DNA from: JAGREO01 sp020446285
GTDB taxonomy: Bacteria > Pseudomonadota > Alphaproteobacteria > Geminicoccales > Geminicoccaceae
Assembly: GCA_041398005.1 (NCBI GenBank)
Contig: JAWKVP010000007.1
Location: 62,001-126,000 of the forward strand
Reading direction: 5' to 3'
Length of the DNA stretch: 64,000 bases
Part shown: positions 16,736 through 25,805 of the stretch, one piece after another
Position numbering within the stretch: the stretch's first letter is position 1
Layout: each line of letters starts with the position of its first letter
Position numbers and translations under genes: made by a program
Notes under the pieces: model-generated
Told to the model about the DNA's origin: nothing
Database searches by the model: none
Seen by the model: only the letters and a program-made list of their open reading frames with translations

Positions 16736-17773
16736 TCAAATCGTTGTATCGGCGTCGCATTCGGCCCTGGCCAGACGGTCGACGATTCGACGCATCATGA
16801 CCGCCCCCTTGTCGACCGCGATCCGCAGCGGCCGGCCGTCCGGAACGCGCTCCTCCTCCGCCCGGATGGCCTCGAGAATCTCCTTGTCCTCGTTGAAGGC
16901 CATGCGAAGCTGGTCCTTGAGCACCTCATTGTCCTTCGGATCGGCGGCCCTGAAATTCTTCACCACGAGCCAGTGATCGACCGCGCGGTCATGATCAACG
17001 GGTGTCAGAAAGTGACATGCGAACATCCAGACGCAATCGTCACGCCGTCCCTCGGGCGCGCCGGTACCTGTCGCGGCACCGCCGAAATCGATCACCGACG
17101 TGCTCGGTGCGTCGAAGATGTAGATCTGCCAGCGATCGATATTGCCCTCGAACCGGCCAAGCTTGCGAAACAGGGGAATGGGCTCGGCGTCGATGGTCCA
17201 TCGCGTCGTCGTCACCCGCCTGTCGGCGATCTCCACCTCGATCGGCACATCCTCATGCGCACTGTTGCCGAGTGTCGATTGATGGACGAACGCGACATGC
17301 GCCGGATCGCACAGATTTTCCGCCAGCGCCAGACAGGTCGCGCGCACATGCAGCGCCTCGCCATGCACGACTTCCCATCCGGGATCGTGATATTGCGCGA
17401 GATCGAAGACCAGCGCCGGATCGGCCAGCTCCGGGTCGCCGGGCCAGATCCAGACCAGTCCCATATGATCGCGGACGGGATAGCTCCGCACCCGTGCCGT
17501 GTCGGGTATCGTTTCCTGACCCGGAATGCGCCGGCACAGGCCGTCGCCGCCGAAGGTCATGCCGTGATAGCCGCATTCGATCGCATCGCCCTTGCGACGC
17601 CCCATCGACAGGGGAAGAAACCTGTGCGGACAGCGATCCTCCAGCGCCACCGGCTCGCCCGCGGCCGTCCTGTAGAGCACGACCGGCTCGCCCATGATCC
17701 GCCGCGCCACGAGCGCCTCGCCGATCTCCCCTGACCAGGCGATGGCATACCAGTTGTTCCGAACATAGGTCAT
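16736..17773 (-). CDS. Rieske non-haem iron oxygenase (VanA-like)
   Basis: A 345-residue oxygenase of the aromatic ring-hydroxylating/O-demethylase group. The Rieske cluster ligands are C48-x-H50 and C67-x2-H70 (CPHR and CGYHG), and the mononuclear iron site reads N153-x2-D156-x2-H159-x4-H164. The ATG at 17773 has GGGAGAG upstream and gives the usual MTYVRNNWYAIAW start of VanA-like enzymes. Enzymes of this type demethylate vanillate or hydroxylate related compounds and need a separate ferredoxin reductase, which is absent nearby. The TRAP transporter downstream may import its substrate. The exact substrate is not predictable. Confidence 0.9.
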   Translation of the reverse strand: MTYVRNNWYAIAWSGEIGEALVARRIMGEPVVLYRTAAGEPVALEDRCPHRFLPLSMGRRKGDAIECGYHGMTFGGDGLCRRIPGQETIPDTARVRSYPVRDHMGLVWIWPGDPELADPALVFDLAQYHDPGWEVVHGEALHVRATCLALAENLCDPAHVAFVHQSTLGNSAHEDVPIEVEIADRRVTTTRWTIDAEPIPLFRKLGRFEGNIDRWQIYIFDAPSTSVIDFGGAATGTGAPEGRRDDCVWMFACHFLTPVDHDRAVDHWLVVKNFRAADPKDNEVLKDQLRMAFNEDKEILEAIRAEEERVPDGRPLRIAVDKGAVMMRRIVDRLARAECDADTTI

Positions 17774-17932
17774 CAGTCTCTCCCGCCACCGGCATGAACA
17801 AAGCCTATCGCATGCGGGCGCGTCTGTCTCGTTTGTGCGAAACAACCCAAAGTTGAAATAAGATCTGGAATGCGGGGCTCCCGTCGGCTATCCTGAAATG
17901 CGTTCGTCCATTCTTCCGGTGGGGTGACAGGC

Positions 17933-18652
17933 ATGCAGGGTGGCCGGGGCGCATTGCAGCGGGTGATCGAGCGTCTGCTCGACGGGCTTGCCGAACGGGA
18001 AATCGGCCTCGTGGTCCTGCGCGATCGCAGGGCCTTCGAGGTGGCCTGCGAGCGGTTTCGCGCGGTTCCGGTCTTTCCGCCCGCCTGTTCGCCGATGCGC
18101 GGAGGCGCGAGCCGCTTCTGGCTCAGGATGGAAAATGCGAGGGGCCGGGGGATCGCCACCATATCGGTGACCGCCATCGAGAGCGATGACCTGTTCGTCG
18201 ATATCCGCAGCGGCGCACTCTGGCTGGAGGGCGGCTTTGCGGATTATTGCGGGCTCATGGCGATCGAGGCCACACCACCGTCACGACTGGTCGGCGGACG
18301 GCTGAGCCTCATCGGGATCCACTTTGCACAAGGAACGGGTATGGATGAGGATGTCGTCTGGAACATCAGCCGCCTGTCGCAGGCTCTGGCCTTCAGGCAA
18401 CAGGACAGCGATTTTGCCGTCATGCTGCCCGATGCCACCATCGATGCCGCCAATCTCGCGGTGCTGCAGGCCACGTTCGAACGCAGCGATCCCTGTATCG
18501 ATGGCTGGATGCCGCTTGCTGACCGGACCGTCACGGCACCGCTGCTGCACACGCGGCAGGACGAATTCATGGCCTGGGCACAGGAGATGCTGGCCTCGGA
18601 GGCGGAAGACGAGGCCATTGCGGGGCCGGCGGATGTCGTCGAGATGGCCTGA
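17933..18652 (+). CDS. Hypothetical protein
   Basis: A 239-residue predicted soluble protein that I do not recognise. It has no signal peptide or membrane helix; hydrophobic and charged residues alternate as in a mixed alpha/beta fold (GLVVLRDRRAFEVACERFRAV, ATISVTAIESDDLFVDI, SALWLEGGF-like segment), and the C-terminus is acidic. The ATG at 17933 has a GGGG box nearby; a GTG three codons earlier is possible. It is divergent from the Rieske oxygenase and convergent with the PAS-like gene. Confidence 0.6.
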   Translation: MQGGRGALQRVIERLLDGLAEREIGLVVLRDRRAFEVACERFRAVPVFPPACSPMRGGASRFWLRMENARGRGIATISVTAIESDDLFVDIRSGALWLEGGFADYCGLMAIEATPPSRLVGGRLSLIGIHFAQGTGMDEDVVWNISRLSQALAFRQQDSDFAVMLPDATIDAANLAVLQATFERSDPCIDGWMPLADRTVTAPLLHTRQDEFMAWAQEMLASEAEDEAIAGPADVVEMA

Positions 18653-18698
18653 CCCCGCGGCCGCCCGCCTGCATGACGGACGGGACGGTCGATGGATG

Positions 18699-19172
18699 TC
18701 AGGCCGGGGCGAAAGCCACGTCGCCGGCCTCGGCGATGATGGCGATTTCGGTGGCATGACTGCCATCGTCCGCATGCGGGATCAGCAGCGCCTGATAGCC
18801 GAAGCGCTCGCCATGCACCGAGAGTTCGATCTCGAAAAAGATCGGGGCGCCGGCGAAGGCGGCATTCTCGAGATCGTCGATCAGGGAATCACCGAGGAAA
18901 CAGGGGCCGGCACGGTTCATTTCCGGCGAGATGGCCGAGGCGAAGCCCTCGAGCGGACCGAGATCGATCGGCGCATCCTCGCGGGCGCGGCGAAGGTCGA
19001 TCCAGTGGGCATCCGGAACGAGAAGGCGGAACTGCGGGGTATCGACAGCACAGCGCGGCGGCAGGCAGCCCTCGTCGCGACTGTCGTTCCAGAGGCGGAA
19101 TGCCAGTGTCAGGGCAGGGTGCGCGCCGATCAGCGCCGGAATCGGCAGAATCTTCTTTCTCAGCCAGTACAT
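18699..19172 (-). CDS. PAS-like single-domain protein
   Basis: A 157-residue protein. LWNDSRDEGCLPPRCAVDTP followed by LLVPDAHWIDL resembles the alphaproteobacterial PAS_5 family (sensor-like stand-alone PAS domains), although the central RYRLVGT-type motif is not evident. The ATG at 19172 has GAGGAA upstream, so longer frames were rejected. It could be a small sensor or scaffold; no effector domain is attached. The assignment is by motif resemblance only. Confidence 0.55.
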   Translation of the reverse strand: MYWLRKKILPIPALIGAHPALTLAFRLWNDSRDEGCLPPRCAVDTPQFRLLVPDAHWIDLRRAREDAPIDLGPLEGFASAISPEMNRAGPCFLGDSLIDDLENAAFAGAPIFFEIELSVHGERFGYQALLIPHADDGSHATEIAIIAEAGDVAFAPA

Positions 19173-19214
19173 GCGACGTTCCTCTACTTGAGGCCCTCGG
19201 CCTGTTTTGCGGCG

Positions 19215-19239
19215 GGGAATGGCATGGCGGGCCATTCCC
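19215..19239 (-). terminator. Hairpin downstream of the DUF1185 gene
   Basis: GGGAATGGC and GCCATTCCC form a perfect nine-base stem around ATGGCGG. It lies in the 295-base gap after the DUF1185 gene and before the PAS-like gene, both on the minus strand, and may end transcription of the former. The rest of that gap shows no gene. Confidence 0.45.
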
Positions 19240-19467
19240 TTCACCTCGTTCCCCGATGTCTGCGGAATACCGCCGTTGAACTTCCTGTTCCTGGCGGCCC
19301 GACTTGATCCCTTGACATCGTTCGATGGACGGATCTTCGCCGACTGCGGTAAATTCCGGGTAAAGCCGGCGAGATTTTCCTGTGCGGGCGAGGCATACCG
19401 CGTGATGCCTTCAGGCAGTTGCACGCAGACCGTCACGCGGTCATGCACCGCCGCTGCTCCCTCAGTG

Positions 19468-20052
19468 TCAGCGAAGGCCGTCCTTGCCCTCGATATCCTC
19501 GGCCCTGAGGCCGCCCATGCGCGCATGGATCCGCCCGCCCGTCGTCATCGCCAGCACGAATACGATCTCGTCGGCGCGCGGGGCTTCGGGAATGCCGAAT
19601 TCGATGGCCGAGAAATGCGAGCGGACATAGGCGGCGTTGATGTGGTGCAGGGGAACGTCGAGGCGCGTGCCCATGGCACCGAGCTTGACCGCGGAGGGAA
19701 CGATCGCCTTCGCCTCGCCGAGCACCTCGCGCATGCCGTAGCCGCCCGGAACATGCCAGAGTGCGGCATGTTCGAGCTCGCCGGCGGTACCGACGATGGC
19801 CCCCTTGCCGTAGGATTCGATACGGCCGGGATCGCCGCCGAGCGCATCGACGAGGCGTCTGGAGACGGCAAGGCCGATCTCCTTGAGCGCGTCCATCATC
19901 GGCGTGATGTCCTCGACATGGCGGCCGGCATAGGGATTGTGCACGACAGCACCGATAGCACCGCGAAGAAGCGGTCTCGCGGCGACGGGGCCGCCTTCGT
20001 GATGGATCTCCTCGATGGCGAGACCGGTCATGCGAAGCTGGACAAGGCTCAA
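19468..20052 (-). CDS. Amino acid synthesis family protein (DUF1185/AA_synth)
   Basis: A 194-residue protein matching the DUF1185 family: VVHNPYAGRHVEDITPMMD, SYGKGAIVG, GELEHAALWHVPGGYGMREVLG and GTRLDVPLHH are characteristic. The family has known structures but no settled function; the name comes from a suggested role in amino acid synthesis. It is divergent from the molybdenum hydroxylase genes across a 122-base gap with a palindrome, so a shared regulator and a shared catabolic route are likely. Confidence 0.85.
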   Translation of the reverse strand: MSLVQLRMTGLAIEEIHHEGGPVAARPLLRGAIGAVVHNPYAGRHVEDITPMMDALKEIGLAVSRRLVDALGGDPGRIESYGKGAIVGTAGELEHAALWHVPGGYGMREVLGEAKAIVPSAVKLGAMGTRLDVPLHHINAAYVRSHFSAIEFGIPEAPRADEIVFVLAMTTGGRIHARMGGLRAEDIEGKDGLR

Positions 20053-20098
20053 GGTTCGTTCCTCCCGTGGGTGGTCATGGCGACCGATGCGGTTTCAT

Positions 20099-20115
20099 GC
20101 GACAGGTCTTGTCGC
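20099..20115. promoter_or_regulatory. Candidate operator between divergent genes
   Basis: GCGACA and TGTCGC form a perfect inverted repeat around GGTCT in the 122-base gap between the DUF1185 gene and the hydroxylase genes. A nearby TTGTC...GACAA pair overlaps it. Position and symmetry suggest a repressor site serving both promoters; no regulator gene is adjacent. Confidence 0.45.
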
Positions 20116-20174
20116 GTTTGGTCGCCCGGGACAAGATGACACGGGCGGTTCGAAGAGCAAGGGAACGGTGGCGG

Positions 20175-21038
20175 ATGATACGGGATGCAGGACGTTACGC
20201 GCGGCCGTCGACCCTCGACGATGCGCTCGGCCTTCTGGGCGAGGGCGGCTGGCGGCCCGTCGCCGGTGCGACCGACATCTATCCGGCACATGTGACGGGT
20301 CTGCCCGGCGGTGGCTGGCTGGATCTTTCGGGGCTGCGGGATCTCGCCGGCATCCGGGTGGAGGATGAGGGGATCCGGATCGGCGCGCTCGCGACCTGGA
20401 GCGATCTCGCCGGTGCCGGACTGCCGCCGGCCTATCGCGCATTGACGCAGGCGGCGGGACAGATCGGCGGCCGGCAGATCCAGAACACCGCGACCGTGTG
20501 CGGCAATGTCGTCAATGCCTCGCCCGCCGCCGACGGTGCGCCGCCGCTGCTCGTCCATGATGCGGAGGTCGAACTGCGATCCGTTTCCGCACGGCGGCGA
20601 ATGCCACTCGCGGATTTCCTCATCGGCAACCGGCGGACGGCGCTTCGTCCGGGCGAACTCGTCACATCCCTCATCCTGCCGGCAGCGGCTGCCGCAAGCC
20701 GCAGTCTCTTCCTGAAGCTCGGCGCGCGGAGCCATCTCGTCATCTCGATCAGCATGGTCGCATTGCGCATGGAGGCCGATCCCGGCGACGGGTCGTGCGG
20801 CCGGTGTGCGATCGCTGTTGGCGCCTGCGCGCCCACCGCCCGGCGTCTCCCGGCGCTCGAGCAACGATTGACGTCGCTCCGGCGCGCGGAAGTCGATGAG
20901 TTTCGCGTCGTACCCGGCGATCTCGACGGGCTGGCCCCCATCGACGATATCCGTGCAACCGCCGCCTATCGCCTCGAAGCGACGGCGCGGCTGATCGAAC
21001 GCGGGCTCGCCCGGCTCGCGGCGGAGACCGCATCATGA
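20175..21038 (+). CDS. Molybdenum hydroxylase FAD-binding subunit
   Basis: A 287-residue medium subunit of the xanthine dehydrogenase/CoxM family. It binds FAD and passes electrons from the iron-sulfur clusters. The FAD motifs are recognisable: VAGATDIYPAH near the N-terminus and QNTATVCGNVVNASPAADGAPPL reduced here to the core GGRQIQNTATVCGN, followed by LVTSLILP. The ATG at 20175 has GGTGG upstream and matches the usual short N-terminus. It overlaps the next gene by four bases (ATGA). Confidence 0.92.
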   Translation: MIRDAGRYARPSTLDDALGLLGEGGWRPVAGATDIYPAHVTGLPGGGWLDLSGLRDLAGIRVEDEGIRIGALATWSDLAGAGLPPAYRALTQAAGQIGGRQIQNTATVCGNVVNASPAADGAPPLLVHDAEVELRSVSARRRMPLADFLIGNRRTALRPGELVTSLILPAAAAASRSLFLKLGARSHLVISISMVALRMEADPGDGSCGRCAIAVGACAPTARRLPALEQRLTSLRRAEVDEFRVVPGDLDGLAPIDDIRATAAYRLEATARLIERGLARLAAETAS

Positions 21039-23767
21039 AGATCGCCTGCACCGTCAATGGACGACCGGTCGTCGTCGATGCACCGCCGATGGCGCGTCTC
21101 GCCCATGTCCTGCGTGACCGGCTGGGTCTGCAAGGCACCAAGATCGGCTGTGATGCCGGAGATTGCGGCGCCTGCACAGTTCTTGTGGACGGGCGGCAGG
21201 TGTGCGCGTGCCTCGTCCCGGCGGCAAGGATCGAGGGCTGCCGGATCGTCACGGTCGAGGGATTGCCGGAGCTTGCCTGCGGCGATGCCCTGCAGGCCGC
21301 CTTTCTCGATGCCGGTGCCGCGCAATGCGGGATCTGCACCCCCGGCATGCTGATGGCGGCGGCCGAGCTTCTGGAACGGGTTCCGAGCGTCGATGACGAG
21401 GACATCGAGACCGCACTCGGCGGCGTGCTCTGCCGCTGTACCGGCTACCGGAAGATCGTCGAAGCGGTCAGGCTGGCGGCGGCGGGCCCGGTTCTCCGGG
21501 GCGGGGTCAGCGAAGCGGCGGATCCGGTGGGTGCGCGGCAGGTCCGGCTGGACGGGCCGGACAAGATCGCCGGCCGGGCGCGCTATGGCGCCGATGGCTG
21601 GCCCGATGACTGCCTGCATCTGCGCCTCGTCCGCTCGCCCTACCATGCCGCGCGTTTCGTTGCGGGCGATATCGATGCCTGGCTGCGTGACCGGCCGGGC
21701 ATCGTTTGTGTCCTGACGGCACGCGACATTCCCGGACGCAATTCGTTCGGCATCTATCCCGATATCAAGGATCAGCCCGTGCTGGCGGAAGAGCGCACGC
21801 GACACAAGGGCGAACCCGTCGCCGCCATCGTCGGCGAACCGGCGGCGCTGGCGGCGCTCGATCTCGCCGATTTTCCGCTCGCATGGAGCGAGGAAGACGC
21901 GGAACTCGGTCTCGACTGCATGCGGCGCGAGGGGCGCCCGGCACTTCATGCCGCCATCGCCGACAATGTTCTCGCGCGCGGAAAGCTGAGAACGGGCGAT
22001 GTCGAGGCGGAGCTTGCACGGGCGGCGGTGCGGGCGGATGTGGAGGTCGACACCTCGTTCGTGGAACATGCCTATATCGAGCCGGAGGCGGGTTATGCAC
22101 AGCGCGTCGGCGAGCGGATCGAGGTGATCGCGACGACCCAGGCGCCCTATATGGATCAGGCGGAGGTGGCGGCGGTCCTGGGCGTGGGTGTTGATCAGGT
22201 GCGCATCGTGCCGAGTGCATGCGGTGGCGGTTTCGGCAGCAAGATCGATGTCTCGTTGCAACCCGTCATCGCGGTCGCTGCCTGGAAGACCGGCAGGCCG
22301 GTGGGCTGTGTCTATCATCGCCCGGAAAGCATGGCGGCGACGACCAAGCGCCACCCGGCACGGATCGTCGCCAGCGCTGGCGCGGATCGGGACGGCCGCT
22401 TGCTGGCCATGCGCTTTCATGGCGATTTCGACACCGGCGCCTATGCGTCCTGGGGACCGACCGTGGCGACGCGGGTGCCCGTTCACGCGAGCGGCCCCTA
22501 CAGGCTCGCCGCCGCCCATTGCACCAGCGCCGCCATTCACACCAATGGCCCGCCATCCGGCGCGTTCCGCGGCTTCGGCGTACCGCAGGCGGCCATCGCG
22601 CATGAGGCGCTGATGGACCGTCTCGCCGACGGGCTCGGCATCGACCGCCTGCGCTTTCGCCTGAAGAATGTCCTGCGCAACGGTGACCGGACGCCAAGCG
22701 GCCAGCTGCTCGAGAAGGGGGCGGAACTCGCCGCCTGCCTCGAACGGCTGGAACCGGTCTGGCAGGCGGAGCGGGCGGCGCTCGTGCGCGTGGAAGGCGA
22801 TGTTCGTCGCGGCCTCGGCATTGCCTGCATGTGGTACGGCATCGGCAACACATCGCTCTCCAATCCGTCGGCGATGGAGGTCGGGCTCGGCGCGGACGGT
22901 CGTCTGACCCTCTATAACGGTGCCGTCGATATCGGCCAGGGCAGCGCCACCATCATGGTGCAGCTCTGTGCTGGCGCCGCGGGCCTGCCGGTTTCCGCCT
23001 TCGGTCAGGTATTCGGCGATACCGACCTGACCCTCGATGCCGGCAAGACTTCGGCATCGCGGCAGACCTTCGTTTCCGGCAATGCGGCACGGCTCGCCGG
23101 GCTCGACCTGCGCGGCCAGATCCTGCGTCTCGCGAATGCCGGCGATGAGGCATCGCTGGCGCTGGAGGCGGCAACGATCGTGGTCACGGAGGGTGAACGA
23201 CGGACGATCATCGATCTTCATCGCCTGGCAGCCGATGCGCGCGGCGATGTGCTCCGTGGCCGGGGCTTCTGGGATCCGCCGACCGAACCGCTCGATGCGG
23301 ACGGGCAGGGCGTTCCCTACGCCGCTTACGGATTCGCAGCACAGATGGCGCGTGTCGCCGTCGACCGGGCGCTCGGTACGGTGCGCGTCGAACGGATGTG
23401 GGCAGCCCACGATGTTGGCCGCGCGGTCAATCCGACCCTGTGCGAGGGGCAGATCGAGGGGGGCATCGCCCAGGGGCTCGGACTGGCACTGATGGAGGAA
23501 TATCTGCCGGGGCGGAACGAGAACCTGCACGATTACCTGATCCCGACTATCGGCGACATGCCCCCGGTCGAGATTTTCCTCATCGAAAATGGTGACCCGC
23601 TTGGCCCGTATGGTGCCAAGGGTCTGGGCGAACCGGCACTCGCGGCAACCGCGCCCGCCATCTTCTCCGCCATCGACGATGCCGTCGGCGTCAGGCCGAA
23701 GCATGTCCCGCTGACACCGGACCGGTTGCTCGCACTTCTGAAGGAACAGGAACCCGGTGCGGCCTGA
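21035..23767 (+). CDS. Molybdenum hydroxylase: [2Fe-2S] domain fused to molybdopterin subunit
   Basis: A 910-residue fusion of the small and large subunits of a xanthine-dehydrogenase-type enzyme. The plant-type cluster uses C39, C44, C47 and C59; the second cluster uses C98, C101, C133 and C135. The molybdopterin part starts near residue 165 and shows GGGFGSK, FRGFGVPQ, a QGSAT loop and the catalytic Glu in GLGEPALA (E866). With the FAD subunit it would hydroxylate an N-heterocycle, purine or aldehyde with water as oxygen source. The order FAD subunit then fused subunit differs from canonical xdhAB. Substrate is unknown; the DUF1185 neighbour hints at a heterocycle or amino-acid-like compound. 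Confidence 0.92.
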   Translation: MKIACTVNGRPVVVDAPPMARLAHVLRDRLGLQGTKIGCDAGDCGACTVLVDGRQVCACLVPAARIEGCRIVTVEGLPELACGDALQAAFLDAGAAQCGICTPGMLMAAAELLERVPSVDDEDIETALGGVLCRCTGYRKIVEAVRLAAAGPVLRGGVSEAADPVGARQVRLDGPDKIAGRARYGADGWPDDCLHLRLVRSPYHAARFVAGDIDAWLRDRPGIVCVLTARDIPGRNSFGIYPDIKDQPVLAEERTRHKGEPVAAIVGEPAALAALDLADFPLAWSEEDAELGLDCMRREGRPALHAAIADNVLARGKLRTGDVEAELARAAVRADVEVDTSFVEHAYIEPEAGYAQRVGERIEVIATTQAPYMDQAEVAAVLGVGVDQVRIVPSACGGGFGSKIDVSLQPVIAVAAWKTGRPVGCVYHRPESMAATTKRHPARIVASAGADRDGRLLAMRFHGDFDTGAYASWGPTVATRVPVHASGPYRLAAAHCTSAAIHTNGPPSGAFRGFGVPQAAIAHEALMDRLADGLGIDRLRFRLKNVLRNGDRTPSGQLLEKGAELAACLERLEPVWQAERAALVRVEGDVRRGLGIACMWYGIGNTSLSNPSAMEVGLGADGRLTLYNGAVDIGQGSATIMVQLCAGAAGLPVSAFGQVFGDTDLTLDAGKTSASRQTFVSGNAARLAGLDLRGQILRLANAGDEASLALEAATIVVTEGERRTIIDLHRLAADARGDVLRGRGFWDPPTEPLDADGQGVPYAAYGFAAQMARVAVDRALGTVRVERMWAAHDVGRAVNPTLCEGQIEGGIAQGLGLALMEEYLPGRNENLHDYLIPTIGDMPPVEIFLIENGDPLGPYGAKGLGEPALAATAPAIFSAIDDAVGVRPKHVPLTPDRLLALLKEQEPGAA

Positions 23768-23772
23768 GCGGA

Positions 23773-24849
23773 TCAGCGCTGGTAGATGCCCCTGTGGCGC
23801 AGGAGGTGATCGGCGAGGACGCAGGCCATCATCGCCTCGCCCACGGGCACGGCGCGGATGCCGACACAGGGATCGTGGCGCCCCTTCGTCCGTACCTCGA
23901 TCTCCTCGCCCGCGGTATTGACGGATCGCCGGGGCGTGAGGATGGAGGAGGTCGGTTTCACCGCGAAGCGGCAGACGACGGGCTGGCCTGTGGAGATTCC
24001 GCCGAGAATGCCGCCTGCATGGTTGGAGAGGAAGCGCGGGCCGTCATTGCCGCCCTTGCGGATCTCGTCGGCATTGTCCTCGCCGGCGAGACGGGCGGCA
24101 TGGAAGCCGGCGCCGATTTCCACCCCCTTGACGGCGTTGATGCTCATCATGGCCCTGGCCAGATCGGCGTCGAGCTTGTCATAGACCGGTTCGCCGAGCC
24201 CGGCCGGCACGCCGTCCGCCACCACCTCGACCACCGCGCCGACGGAGGATCCGGCCTTGCGCACCCGGTCGAGCTGTTCCCCGAACCGCGTCGCGGCATC
24301 GGCATCCGGGCACCAGAACGGATTGCGCTCGATCTCCGCGGCATCGAATTTCGCCGGATCGACGGTATCCTCGCCGACCTGCACCAGACAGCCCCTGATG
24401 GTGATCGATGGCCCGAGAATCTTTCGCGCGACGGCACCGGCCGCCACCCGCATCGCCGTCTCGCGCGCCGAGGAACGTCCGCCGCCGCGATGGTCGCGGA
24501 TGCCGTATTTCATGTCATAGGTGATATCGGCATGGCCGGGACGATAGCTGTCCCTGATCTCGCCATAATCCTTCGACCGCTGGTCCCGGTTGCGGATGAG
24601 AAGGCCGATGGGCGTGCCGGTCGTCTTTCCCTCGAACACGCCCGAGAGGATCTCGACCTCGTCGGGCTCCTGCCGCTGCGTGGTGAAGCGCGACTGGCCG
24701 GGCCGGCGCCGGTCGAGCCAGTGCTGGATGTCATCCTCGCAAAGCGGAAGGAGCGAGGGAACACCATCGACGACGCAGCCGATGGCCGGCCCATGACTTT
24801 CGCCGAAGGTCGTGAAACGGAAGAGGGTACCGAAACTGTTGCCGGCCAT
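23773..24849 (-). CDS. aroC: Chorismate synthase
   Basis: A 358-residue enzyme for the last step of the shikimate pathway, converting EPSP to chorismate with reduced FMN. Signatures include FGESHGPAIGCVVDG at the N-terminus, RDSYRPGHADITYDMKYG, and GGGRSSARETAMRVAAGA. Full length, with MAGNSFGTLFRFTTFGESHG as the standard start. It lies 45 bases downstream of fabI on the same strand, and its 3' end faces the molybdenum hydroxylase gene five bases away. Confidence 0.97.
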   Translation of the reverse strand: MAGNSFGTLFRFTTFGESHGPAIGCVVDGVPSLLPLCEDDIQHWLDRRRPGQSRFTTQRQEPDEVEILSGVFEGKTTGTPIGLLIRNRDQRSKDYGEIRDSYRPGHADITYDMKYGIRDHRGGGRSSARETAMRVAAGAVARKILGPSITIRGCLVQVGEDTVDPAKFDAAEIERNPFWCPDADAATRFGEQLDRVRKAGSSVGAVVEVVADGVPAGLGEPVYDKLDADLARAMMSINAVKGVEIGAGFHAARLAGEDNADEIRKGGNDGPRFLSNHAGGILGGISTGQPVVCRFAVKPTSSILTPRRSVNTAGEEIEVRTKGRHDPCVGIRAVPVGEAMMACVLADHLLRHRGIYQR

Positions 24850-24894
24850 GAACGTTCATCGTCCTGATAGGTGATGGTCGAAAGTCTGGCCGTT

Positions 24895-25707
24895 TCAGAC
24901 GGTTGCGATGTCGGGTGCATCCTCTGCCTTCATTCCGACGACGTGATAACCGCTGTCGACATGAAGAACTTCGCCTGTCGTGCCCGACCCCAGATCCGAG
25001 AGCAGATAGACGCCGGCGCCGCCGACATCGTCGAGCGATGTGTTGCGCTTGAGCGGCGCATTGTATTCGTTCCAGCGCAGGATGTAGCGGAAATCGCCGA
25101 TGCCCGAGGCGGCGAGCGTGCGCACCGGGCCGGCGGAGATCGCGTTCACCCTGACATTGCTGTTGCCCAGATCGACGGCGAGATAGCGCACCGACGCCTC
25201 GAGCGCTGCCTTGGCGACACCCATGACATTGTAGTGCGGAACGACCTTCTCGGCACCGTAATAGGTGAGCGTCACGAGCGAACCGCCATCGGTCATGAGC
25301 GGTTCGCAGCGACGGGCGAGATCGGTGAAGGAAAAACAGGAAATGTGCATCGAGCGGAGAAAGTTCTCCTCGCTGGTATGCAGATACTTGCCCTTGAGCT
25401 CCTCCTTGTCCGAATAGGCGATCGCATGGACGGCGAAGTCGAGCCTGCCCCAGCGTTCGGAGATCGTCGCGAACAGCGCGTCCATGCTCTTCCTGTCGGT
25501 CACGTCGGCGGGAAGGAGGAAATCCTGTCCGAGTTGGGCGGCGAGCGGTTCGACACGCTTCTTCAGGGCATCGCCCTGATAGGTGATGGCGAGCTCGGCT
25601 CCCTGTTCCGCAACCGCACGGGCAATGCCCCAGGCAAGCGAGCGATCGTTGGCGATACCCATGACGAGGCCCTTTCTGCCCCGCATGAGCGATCCCGGAT
25701 TGGCCAT
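24895..25707 (-). CDS. fabI: Enoyl-[acyl-carrier-protein] reductase (NADH) FabI
   Basis: A 270-residue short-chain dehydrogenase that completes each fatty acid elongation round. The nucleotide motif is GIANDRSLAWGIA (17-29), and the active site has Y149, Y159 and K166 in the Y-x6-K arrangement of FabI. The C-terminus SGYHVVGM is typical. It is the first gene of the fabI-aroC pair. No mutation of the known inhibitor-facing positions can be judged by eye. Confidence 0.95.
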   Translation of the reverse strand: MANPGSLMRGRKGLVMGIANDRSLAWGIARAVAEQGAELAITYQGDALKKRVEPLAAQLGQDFLLPADVTDRKSMDALFATISERWGRLDFAVHAIAYSDKEELKGKYLHTSEENFLRSMHISCFSFTDLARRCEPLMTDGGSLVTLTYYGAEKVVPHYNVMGVAKAALEASVRYLAVDLGNSNVRVNAISAGPVRTLAASGIGDFRYILRWNEYNAPLKRNTSLDDVGGAGVYLLSDLGSGTTGEVLHVDSGYHVVGMKAEDAPDIATV

Positions 25708-25761
25708 TGCGTTCTAGTCCCTTGAAATCTTGATCCGTACGGTTGCGGAACATCCTAGAGG

Positions 25762-25792
25762 ACGCTGCCCGCATATCCAAGAGGGGCAGCGT
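25762..25792 (-). terminator. Terminator-like hairpin after the BrkB/YihY gene
   Basis: ACGCTGCCC pairs perfectly with GGGCAGCGT across a 13-base loop. It starts 14 bases beyond the BrkB/YihY stop and lies before fabI, so it probably ends transcription of the former. Confidence 0.6.
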
Positions 25793-25805
25793 TCCGGCGG
25801 ACGGA

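Noticed and set aside
20966..23704. Minus-strand open frame of 912 codons opposite the molybdenum hydroxylase
   Set aside because: Composition is that of an antisense shadow, and the plus strand encodes a complete enzyme with cofactor motifs.
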